Assembly (NCBI GenBank): GCA_025458905.1
Contig: JALORN010000017.1
Span: 1-58,994 of the forward strand
Source: Steroidobacteraceae bacterium
Lineage (GTDB): Bacteria > Pseudomonadota > Gammaproteobacteria > Steroidobacterales > Steroidobacteraceae
Reading direction: 5' to 3'
DNA length: 58,994 nucleotides
Made by a program: the position numbers and the translations under genes. Shown here piece by piece: positions 25,887-33,182 of the stretch; the first letter of the stretch is position 1, and every line of letters begins with the position of its first letter. Under the pieces are notes generated by a model. That model worked only from the letters and a program-made list of their open reading frames with translations, had not been told where the DNA came from and did no database searches.

Positions 25887-27354
25887 GCGGCGGCGCCGCA
25901 CGGTCTCGCGCCGCACGGTGTTGCGGGCAGCGGGCGCGCTCGCGGCCGGTGCCGTGCTGCCCCGCCCGGTGTATGCCGCCACCGGCGCCACCGACGTGCT
26001 GGTGGTCGGCGCCGGACTCTCCGGCCTCAACGCCGCCCTGCTGCTCGAGGAGCAGGGCGCCAGCGTGCGCGTGCTCGAGGGCCGCGACCGCGTGGGCGGG
26101 CGCATCGAGAGCCTGCGCAGCGTCGACGGCGCCCCCGAACTCGGCGGCGACAGCATCCTCGGCGGCTATGGCCGCATGCAGGCGATGGCGCGCCGCCTCG
26201 GGGTGACGCTGGTCGACCACCAGGGTCGGCGCGACCTCTCGCCCGAGGCGCACCTCGACCCGCGCACCGTCGAGCTCGCCCTCGGGGGACGCGTGATCGA
26301 ACGCAAGCAGTGGCCGCAGCATCCGCGCAACGTCATGCCACCGGGCGCGCGCGACCGCTTCCCGGGTCGCGGCTACTTCCAGTCGGTGATCGCGCAGCAC
26401 AATCCGCTGCAGAGCTTCGAGGACTGGTGGAAGCCCTCGAGCCGCGCGCTCGACGTGTCGGTATACCGCTTCTTCAAGGGCCTCGGCTGGAGCGACGCGG
26501 CGATCGAGCTCAACTACGACACCAACGTGCAATATGGTACCTCGGCGCACGACGTCTCGGCGCTGATGTGGTTCTACGTGCAGGCCTGGTTCAAGCTGCA
26601 GGGGGCGCGCGAGCGCGTCGCCTACAAGGCGGTCGGCGGCAACCAGTCGATCGTAGAGGCCATGGCCGCGAAACTGCGCGGCGACCTGCTCACGCGCGCC
26701 GAGGTGGTCGCGGTGCGCGGTATGGGCACGAGCGTCGAGGCAACCTGCGCCGACGGCAGCGTGCACCGCGCGCGGCGGATGATCTGCTCGATGACCCTGC
26801 CGACGCTGCGCTGGGTGGCATTCGACCCGCTGCTGCCGCCGCAGAAGCTGCAGGCGATCCGTACCGTGCCGGTGATGCGCGTCACCAAGGTCGTGCTGGT
26901 GCCGAAGAAACCGTTCTGGCGCGAGGACGGACTGTCGCCGGCGATGTGGACCGACACTGCCGCCGGCGAGATCCGTGCGCTGCGCGAGGGCAAGGACCAC
27001 GACGACGTCACCTGCCTGATGGCCTGGGGGCGAGGATTCCTCGCCGACCGCCTCGATGCGCTCGGGCCGCAGGCGGCGGGCGCACGCGTAGTGCGCGAGT
27101 ACGAGGCGCTGCGCCCGGCGGCGCGGGGGCAGCTCGAGGTGGCGGGCGTGAAGTCCTGGCAGTCCGACCGCTTCGCCGGCGGCGACTGGGTCTGCTGGGC
27201 GCCGGGCCAGGTGGTCGACGCGGTGCCGGCGCTGAAGGAACCCGCCGGGCCACTGCACTTCTGCGGCGAGCACACCGCGCTGTCGAACCGCGGTATGGAG
27301 GGCGCGATGGAGTCGGGCGAGCGCGCCGCGCTCGAAGTGCTCGAGGCGCTCTAG
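25864..27354 (+). CDS. Tat-exported flavin amine oxidase, copy 1
   Basis: A 496-residue FAD enzyme of the monoamine/polyamine oxidase family. It begins with an Arg-rich leader and SRRTVLRAAGALAAGAVLP, a Tat signal, then VLVVGAGLSGLNAALLLEEQ (Rossmann GxGxxG), GRDRVGGRIES and the C-terminal FAD-binding segment LHFCGEHTALSNRGMEGAME. The middle has the family substrate-domain pattern, including RFFKGLGWSDAAIELNYDTN, which is nearly identical in the next gene. It would oxidise an amine in the periplasm; substrate unknown. It overlaps the nitrilase gene by 23 nt and the second copy begins 1 nt after its stop. Confidence 0.85.
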   Translation: MASTSRSERRRRTVSRRTVLRAAGALAAGAVLPRPVYAATGATDVLVVGAGLSGLNAALLLEEQGASVRVLEGRDRVGGRIESLRSVDGAPELGGDSILGGYGRMQAMARRLGVTLVDHQGRRDLSPEAHLDPRTVELALGGRVIERKQWPQHPRNVMPPGARDRFPGRGYFQSVIAQHNPLQSFEDWWKPSSRALDVSVYRFFKGLGWSDAAIELNYDTNVQYGTSAHDVSALMWFYVQAWFKLQGARERVAYKAVGGNQSIVEAMAAKLRGDLLTRAEVVAVRGMGTSVEATCADGSVHRARRMICSMTLPTLRWVAFDPLLPPQKLQAIRTVPVMRVTKVVLVPKKPFWREDGLSPAMWTDTAAGEIRALREGKDHDDVTCLMAWGRGFLADRLDALGPQAAGARVVREYEALRPAARGQLEVAGVKSWQSDRFAGGDWVCWAPGQVVDAVPALKEPAGPLHFCGEHTALSNRGMEGAMESGERAALEVLEAL

Positions 27355-27355
27355 C

Positions 27356-28711
27356 ATGGCCGCCGCGCGCGACGATGTGATCGTGATCGGCGCCGGCCTC
27401 TCGGGCCTGTACGCCGCCTGGCTGCTGGCGCGCGAGGGCGCAAAGGTGCGCGTGCTCGAGGCGCGTTCGCGCGTCGGCGGCCGCATCGAGAGCGCTCGCG
27501 GCGTGCCCGGCGACCCGGAGATGGGCGGCGACAGCATCCTCGCCGGCTACGGGCGCCTCAAGAGCGCCGCCGAGGCGGTCGGCGTGACCCTGGTCGACAA
27601 CGAGCCGCGCCGCTCGCGCTCGCGCCCGGAGCTGGCGCTCGGCGGTCGCGTGATCCCGCGCGGGGAGTGGCCGCGGCATCCGCTGAACCACATGCCCGAA
27701 GGCCATCGCGAGACGCTGCCGGGCCGCGCCTTCTTCGAGTCGATGGTCGCGAAGCACATGCCCGAGGGCATGGACCCGACTTGGTACTCGGCGCGCAACG
27801 CTCGCCACGAGCAGTCGACCTACCGCTTCCTGAAGGGCCTCGGCTGGAGCGACTCAGCGATCGAGCTCAACTACGAGACCAATATCCCGCGCGGCACGAG
27901 TGCGCACGCCACCTCGATGCTGATGTGGTACTTCACCGCCGGTTGGTTCCGTACCCAGGGCGACCTCGGCAACGCGGCGCTGCGCGCGATCGGCGGCAAC
28001 CAGCGGCTGCCGGAGGCGTTGGCGGCCGCGCTGCCGGAGCCGCCGCGGCTCGGCTGCCCGGTGGTCGCGGTGCGGCGGGAGGCGAGCAGCGTCGAGGTTC
28101 GCTGCGACGACGGCAGCGTGCAGCGTGCAGCGCGGGTGGTCTGCTCGATGCCGCTGCCGCCGCTGCGCCTCGTGCGCTTCGACCCACCGCTCGACTCGCG
28201 CAAGGCCGAGGCGATCCGCGTCGTGCCATCGAACATGATCACCAAGATGGTGTTCGTGCCGAAGCGAGCGTTCTGGGAGCAGGACGGCCTCGACCCAGGA
28301 ATGTGGACCGACGGGCCTGCGGGCATGGTGCGGCCGCTGCGCCAAGGCGAGGACGAGGGCAAGGTCACCGCGCTGATGACCTGGGCACGCGGCCACCTGG
28401 CGCAGCGCCTGGACGTGCTCGGGCCGCGAGCCGCGCAGGAACTCGTGGTGCGCGACCTCGCGCGGTTGCGGCCGGCGTCCGCAGGCCAGCTCGAGCCGGT
28501 AGCCTACAAGTCCTGGCAGACCGACCCCTGGGCCGGCGGGACCTGGTCGGTCTGGTCGCCGGGCCAGCCCCAGGCGTTCCTACCGGCGCTCGCCGAAGCC
28601 GAAGGCCGGCTGCACTTCTGCGGTGAGCACACCGCCCTCTCGAACCGCGGCATGGAAGGTGCGATGGAATCGGGCGAGCGCGCCGCGCTCGAGGTGCTCG
28701 CGGCGTCGTGA
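27356..28711 (+). CDS. flavin amine oxidase, copy 2
   Basis: A 451-residue paralog of the preceding amine oxidase. It shares VIVIGAGLSGLYAAWLLARE, ARSRVGGRIESARG, MGGDSILAGYGRLKSAA, LKGLGWSDSAIELNYETN and LHFCGEHTALSNRGMEGAME. It has no leader, so it is probably cytosolic unless it moves with a partner, in contrast to its exported neighbour. The two likely came from a tandem duplication, after which one copy gained or lost the Tat signal. They may act together as a heterodimer or process the same compound on both sides of the membrane; both ideas are inference. Its stop overlaps the next gene's GTG start (GTGA). Confidence 0.85.
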   Translation: MAAARDDVIVIGAGLSGLYAAWLLAREGAKVRVLEARSRVGGRIESARGVPGDPEMGGDSILAGYGRLKSAAEAVGVTLVDNEPRRSRSRPELALGGRVIPRGEWPRHPLNHMPEGHRETLPGRAFFESMVAKHMPEGMDPTWYSARNARHEQSTYRFLKGLGWSDSAIELNYETNIPRGTSAHATSMLMWYFTAGWFRTQGDLGNAALRAIGGNQRLPEALAAALPEPPRLGCPVVAVRREASSVEVRCDDGSVQRAARVVCSMPLPPLRLVRFDPPLDSRKAEAIRVVPSNMITKMVFVPKRAFWEQDGLDPGMWTDGPAGMVRPLRQGEDEGKVTALMTWARGHLAQRLDVLGPRAAQELVVRDLARLRPASAGQLEPVAYKSWQTDPWAGGTWSVWSPGQPQAFLPALAEAEGRLHFCGEHTALSNRGMEGAMESGERAALEVLAAS

Positions 28712-30906
28712 GCGCGGTCGATCGCCGCGTCGTGATCCGCTGCCTCGCCGCCACCGGTGGCGCATTGCTGATGCGCGCCTCGCTAGAGGCCGAGGGCGCT
28801 CTGGCGACTGGCGCGCCGTCCCGTACCGCCGCGTCGGCCGCGGAGGCCACGCGCGCCGCCGGCAGCGACCCCCTGCCGCCGGAGGACGCACTCTTCGATG
28901 CTTACCTGCGCATCGCGCAGGACGGCGCCACCTCGATCGTCGTGCCGGCAGCGGAACTCGGCCAGGGCGTCTACACGAGCCTGCCGATGCTCGTAGCGGA
29001 GGAGTTGGATGCCGATTGGGAACGGGTCACCGTCCGCCTCGCAGCGGCGGACCCGGCCTTCGGCAACCCCGCGCGGCGCGGCGTCCAAGTCACCGGGGGA
29101 TCCGACTCGGTCGCGGGCTACCACGAGATGCTGCGCCGGCTCGGGGCCAGCGCGCGGGAGGCACTGGTGCGCGTGGCGGCGCAGGATTGGGGCGTGACGC
29201 CGGCAGAGTGCCGCACCGAGCGCAGCGCGGTGCACCATGCGCCGAGCGGCCGGCAACTCGACTACGGCAGGCTCGCGGCACGTGCTGCGCGACTCGAGCC
29301 CGCGCAGCACCCCGTGCTCAAGTCCCCGCGCCAGTTCGTGCTGCTGGGTAGTCGGCAGCGCCGCAAGGACACGCCGCCCAAGTGCGACGGCAGCGCGCGG
29401 TTCGGGGCGGACCTGCGCCTGCCGGGCACGCTGTTCGGCGCCGTCGCGCTCGCGCCGATTCCCGGCAGCACCTTGGCGTCGTTCGACCGCGAGGCCGCAC
29501 TGCGACGCCGCGGCGTGCATGCGCTGGTCGAGGTCGACGACGGCCTCGGGGCCGTGGCCGACGACACCTGGGCCGCCGAGCAGGCGCTGCGCGCGGCGGC
29601 GCCGCGTTTCCTCGCACCGGCCGGACGCGGGGAGTCTTCTGCGCGGATCGCCGCGGCGCTGCGCGTAGCGCTCGACTCGCCTGGGGTGGTTGCCGACGGG
29701 GCGCAGGGCGATCCGGAGGCGGTCCTGCGCCGCGGCACGGTGGCCCTCGATGCGGTGTACGAAGTCCCCCTGGTCGCGCACGCCTGCATGGAGCCCATGG
29801 CGGCGACCGCACGGGTCGCGGACGGACGCTGCGAGGTGTGGGCCCCGAGCCAGCGACAGGGCGCCGCACGGGAGGCCGCGGCACAGGCCTGTGGCCTGAC
29901 GGTGGAGCGGGTGACGCTGCAGGGCACCTTCTGCGGCGGCGGCTTCGGCCGCAAGTGGGAGGTCGACTTCGTGCGGCATGCGGTGCAGCTCGCCGCCGCG
30001 GTGCCCGGCCGCCCCGTGGCCATGACCTGGAGCCGCGAAGCGGACCTGCGCGGCGACTTCTTCCGCGCGCCGTTCGCCTGCCGCGTGCGTGGCGCGCTCG
30101 CTGCCGACGGCGGCCTCGCCGCGCTGCACGCGAGGATCGCGGGCCCCTCGCTGCTAGCGTTCCAGCGCCGGCCGATCGCCGGCGCCGATCCGTCCGCGGC
30201 CGGCAACCTGATCTTGCCGCAGTATGCGATCGGCGCGCGGCGCACGGAGTTCGTGCAGCGTCCGATCGCGCAGCGGATCGGCTTCTGGCGCGCGGTGTCG
30301 CTGTCGCAGAACGGCTTCTTCGGCGAGTCGGCGATCGACGAGCTGGCACATGCCGCCGGCGAGGACGGCCTGGCGTTCCGCCGCCGCCTGCTCGCGCACG
30401 ACGCGCGCGCGCTCGCGGTGCTCGATCGCGTCGCCGCGGCCGCCGACTGGTCCACGCCGTTGCCGCGCGGCCGCGGGCGCGGCGTCGCGTTCTCGACAGG
30501 CTTCGGCAGCTATCACGCGCAGGTCGCGCAGGTGCGCTTGGACGGCGACTTGGTGCGCATCGAGCGCGTGACCTGCGTGCACGACTGCGGCTTCGCGATC
30601 GACCCGGACACCGTGGTCGCGCAGATGCAGGGCGGCATCATCTTCGGGCTCGGGGCGCTGGTGCAGTCCGTCGAGGTCGCGGATGGCGCCGCCGTGCCGG
30701 CGAACTTCGACGCCTTCCCGGTGCCGCGGCTGCCGCAGGTGCCGCGCATCGACGTGCACCTGCTCGACAGCGGCGCGCCGCCGGGCGGCGTCGGCGAGGC
30801 CGGCACCGCCGCGATCCTGCCGGCGGTCGCCAATGCCGTGTTCGCGGCCAGCGGCCGGCGCATCCGCCGCCTGCCGATCGGGCTGGAGGGCCTGGAGCTC
30901 GGCTGA
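28708..30906 (+). CDS. molybdopterin-dependent hydroxylase large subunit
   Basis: A 732-residue protein of the xanthine oxidase / IorB (isoquinoline 1-oxidoreductase beta) type. It has an N-terminal DRRVVIRCLAATGGALLM, a possible Tat signal, then AAELGQGVYTSLPMLVAEEL, VAHACMEPMAATARV, TFCGGGFGRKWEVDF, FWRAVSLSQNGFFGESAIDE and the catalytic Glu697 in GGVGEAGTAAILPAVANAVF. The start is a GTG overlapping the previous stop. Such subunits normally pair with a small [2Fe-2S] subunit that receives the electrons; none is in the window. It would hydroxylate a heterocycle or aldehyde if it is active. Last gene of the operon, 6 nt from the converging IclR gene. Confidence 0.85.
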   Translation: MSAVDRRVVIRCLAATGGALLMRASLEAEGALATGAPSRTAASAAEATRAAGSDPLPPEDALFDAYLRIAQDGATSIVVPAAELGQGVYTSLPMLVAEELDADWERVTVRLAAADPAFGNPARRGVQVTGGSDSVAGYHEMLRRLGASAREALVRVAAQDWGVTPAECRTERSAVHHAPSGRQLDYGRLAARAARLEPAQHPVLKSPRQFVLLGSRQRRKDTPPKCDGSARFGADLRLPGTLFGAVALAPIPGSTLASFDREAALRRRGVHALVEVDDGLGAVADDTWAAEQALRAAAPRFLAPAGRGESSARIAAALRVALDSPGVVADGAQGDPEAVLRRGTVALDAVYEVPLVAHACMEPMAATARVADGRCEVWAPSQRQGAAREAAAQACGLTVERVTLQGTFCGGGFGRKWEVDFVRHAVQLAAAVPGRPVAMTWSREADLRGDFFRAPFACRVRGALAADGGLAALHARIAGPSLLAFQRRPIAGADPSAAGNLILPQYAIGARRTEFVQRPIAQRIGFWRAVSLSQNGFFGESAIDELAHAAGEDGLAFRRRLLAHDARALAVLDRVAAAADWSTPLPRGRGRGVAFSTGFGSYHAQVAQVRLDGDLVRIERVTCVHDCGFAIDPDTVVAQMQGGIIFGLGALVQSVEVADGAAVPANFDAFPVPRLPQVPRIDVHLLDSGAPPGGVGEAGTAAILPAVANAVFAASGRRIRRLPIGLEGLELG

Positions 30907-30912
30907 GCCCCT

Positions 30913-31722
30913 TCAGCGCGGGCGTCGCGGACGGCGGGTTGCCTCGCGCGCCGACAGCGCCTCCTCGAAGCGTCGTCCGATCTCCCGGGCGGCCGAGCGC
31001 AGGCGCGGGATCACCAGCGACAACAGCTTGCCTTCCCGGATCGCGCCCTCGGTGTAGCGCAGGCTCAGCGTCGCCAGCAGCCGATGGTTCGCGAACACCG
31101 GCACTGCGACCGCGCGCCACGGGCGGACACGACCCGGGCGACTCGAGGTCGCGTAGCCGAGGCTGCGCACGCCCTGCAGCTCGCGCAACACGACCTGCGG
31201 GCGGCGCGCCGCGACGTCGCGCGGGTCCTCGGAAAGGGCCAGCAGGTTCAGCAAGGTGTCGCGCTGTTCCTCCGGACAGAACGCCAGGAAGACCCGTCCG
31301 GAGGCGGTGTCGAGCATACCGACGCGACGACCCGGCATCACCGGCCGGATCGCCAGCGGGCTGCGGGCGTCGGTGGTCTCGTGCACGACCATCGCGGTGC
31401 CGACGACCGAGGCGACCGCGACCGGCCAGAGCAGTTCGTCGCCGAGCCGGGTGAGCGCCGGGCGCGCGCAATCGGCGATCGAGGCGGCCTCGTCGAAGCC
31501 GATGCTCAGGCCGCGCACCCGCTCCGCGGGGCGATACAGCTTGGTCGCCGCATTCTTGGAAACGTAGTTCTCCGCCAGCAGTGTCTGCAGCAGGCGGTAG
31601 ACGGTGGCCGGCGGCAGGTCGAGCTCGCGGGCGAGCTCGAGGTTGCTCGCCTGGCCGAGCGAGTTGAGCAGCTCCAGCAGGCGCAGCAGGCGCAGACCGG
31701 TCCGGTGGGGCTTCGCGCTCAC
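30913..31722 (-). CDS. IclR-family transcriptional regulator
   Basis: A 269-residue protein starting at GTG 31722. The N-terminal winged HTH (residues 8-75) reads GLRLLRLLELLNSLGQASNL and LDLPPATVYRLLQTLLAENYV; the C-terminal GAF-like effector domain contains PGRRVGMLDTASGRVFLAF and the final conserved VFANHRLLATLSLRY. IclR regulators often control degradation genes and sense a pathway metabolite. It lies 30 nt after the MFS gene and converges on the operon's end, so it probably governs the divergent receptor/MFS promoter and may govern the 22-31 kb operon. The last 15 residues are an Arg-rich tail. Confidence 0.88.
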   Translation of the reverse strand: MSAKPHRTGLRLLRLLELLNSLGQASNLELARELDLPPATVYRLLQTLLAENYVSKNAATKLYRPAERVRGLSIGFDEAASIADCARPALTRLGDELLWPVAVASVVGTAMVVHETTDARSPLAIRPVMPGRRVGMLDTASGRVFLAFCPEEQRDTLLNLLALSEDPRDVAARRPQVVLRELQGVRSLGYATSSRPGRVRPWRAVAVPVFANHRLLATLSLRYTEGAIREGKLLSLVIPRLRSAAREIGRRFEEALSAREATRRPRRPR

Positions 31723-31752
31723 GAGGCCATGGTACCCCGCGTCCCGGTCCGG

Positions 31753-33012
31753 TCAGACCGGCCCACGGCGGCTGCCTCCCAGCGTGAACTCCCGACGGAA
31801 CGTCAAGCCGACGAGCAGCAGTGAACACGCGCCCGCAGCGACGAACCCCGCGCCGGTGCCGAACTGGCGCGCCACCCATCCCCAGACCGGGCCGCCGGCG
31901 GCGAGGCCCGCCATGCCGACGGCGTAGACGACGGACAAGCCGCGGGCGCGGGACTCGGCGGGCAGTTGCAGCTGTGCCGCCGTCATCAGGCTGTTGGACA
32001 GCGCGAGCCAAGCCGCACCGCAGACCAGCAGGGCCGCCGCCGCGCCCACGCCGTCGCCGGCGGTGCCGAGCAGCACCAGTCCGGCTCCATGCATGGATTG
32101 GGCGACGAGCGCACGCCGCTCACTCGCGTGGTCAGAGCGAGGCCGGCCGATCACCAGCAGTCCGGCTACGGCACCTGCGCCGTAGAGTGCCAGCATGGCG
32201 CCGTAGACCGTGCCGGAACCGAAGACCACCGGCAGCAACGCAGGAATCGCGGACGCGCAGGCGAAGAAGCCGCCGGCGCGCAGCAGCAGGTTGCGCTTCC
32301 AGCGCGTCGACGCGAGGAAGGCGCGCTCCGCACGCGCATCCTCGAGGAAGCTGCGCGCCGTCAACGGGACGTGCGGGCGACGACGCTCGAACGGCACCGA
32401 TGCGAGCGCCGCGCCGGCGAGCAGAAGGCCGGCGACCGCTACGGCGAGGCCCAGGCTCGCGCCGCCGACGCCGAGCAGCAGCCCGGCGGCGGCCGGCCCG
32501 ACGATCCGGGCAGCGTTCTGCCCAAGCGCATTGAGGGCCACGGCGGCCGGCAGGGCGCCGCGTTCCACGGTGTCCACGAGCGACGACCCAATCACGGGCA
32601 TGCGTATCGCCTGCGCGAGTGCGATGGCGGGCAGGAAGGCGAGCAGCCGCCCCGGCGTCAGCCAGCCGGCAGCCAACAGCGCGCAGACCATGGCGACGAC
32701 GATTCCGAGCCAGGCGTGGCTGGCGACGATCAGGCGGCGCCGGTCGACGATGTCCGCGATCACGCCGGCCGGCATGACTGCCAGCATCACCGTGAACTGC
32801 AAGGTCGACGTCACCAGCGACACGAGCAGCGGGTCGGCACCGCTGAGCACGCGCATCTCCCAAGCGCAGCTCGCCTCGATCATCCAGTAGCAGGTCATCG
32901 AGATCGTGCCGCCGGCCCAGAACCGTCGGAAGCGCCCGTCGCGCAGGGGCGACCAGCGGCCCTGCGCCGGCGCGGGGCCGACGGGAGTCAGTTCCTGCGG
33001 TGATTGCCCCAT
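31753..33012 (-). CDS. MFS transporter
   Basis: A 419-residue carrier with 12 or so hydrophobic helices of the MFS_3/EntS-like type. It begins with a short soluble leader, then RDGRFRRFWAGGTISMTCYW, VISLDTAST-like helix patterns, and the loop VIADIVDRRRLIVASHAWLG (a DR-R version of the family motif) between helices 2 and 3. It contains the family's SLVDTVERGALPAAVALNALGQ mark. Direction of transport (uptake or efflux) is not clear. It is the first gene of a minus-strand pair with the IclR regulator and divergent from a TonB receptor 170 nt away, so the pair probably shares a regulated promoter region. Confidence 0.8.
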   Translation of the reverse strand: MGQSPQELTPVGPAPAQGRWSPLRDGRFRRFWAGGTISMTCYWMIEASCAWEMRVLSGADPLLVSLVTSTLQFTVMLAVMPAGVIADIVDRRRLIVASHAWLGIVVAMVCALLAAGWLTPGRLLAFLPAIALAQAIRMPVIGSSLVDTVERGALPAAVALNALGQNAARIVGPAAAGLLLGVGGASLGLAVAVAGLLLAGAALASVPFERRRPHVPLTARSFLEDARAERAFLASTRWKRNLLLRAGGFFACASAIPALLPVVFGSGTVYGAMLALYGAGAVAGLLVIGRPRSDHASERRALVAQSMHGAGLVLLGTAGDGVGAAAALLVCGAAWLALSNSLMTAAQLQLPAESRARGLSVVYAVGMAGLAAGGPVWGWVARQFGTGAGFVAAGACSLLLVGLTFRREFTLGGSRRGPV

Positions 33013-33182
33013 GCGCGCACATTCTCGGCAAAACGGCGCGGCCGCCGGTCTCCCGCGACGGCCAAGTCGCAGCGATTCCGGCTGATGAAATCCGTCGAGA
33101 TGCGCCGACGGGCGCGTCGCGGGACCGATATAGGCTCGGTGCCGACGCTCAGGGCGTGGGCTTTCCGGGGGAGAACGCGAAC
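33013..33182. promoter_or_regulatory. divergent promoter region, MFS-iclR and TonB receptor
   Basis: A 170-nt gap between the start of the MFS gene and the start of the TonB receptor. It must hold both promoters and is the natural place for an IclR operator. I see a possible -10-like GATATAG near 33126, and a ribosome site GGGGGAGAA before the receptor start, but no convincing operator. Confidence 0.35.

Noticed and set aside
25537..27537. 666-residue minus-strand open frame across the amine oxidases
   Set aside because: No motifs; lies opposite two clear FAD enzymes.
22016..30906. Biosynthetic gene cluster for a natural product
   Set aside because: There is no core synthase (PKS, NRPS, terpene or RiPP) gene; the enzymes fit degradation better.
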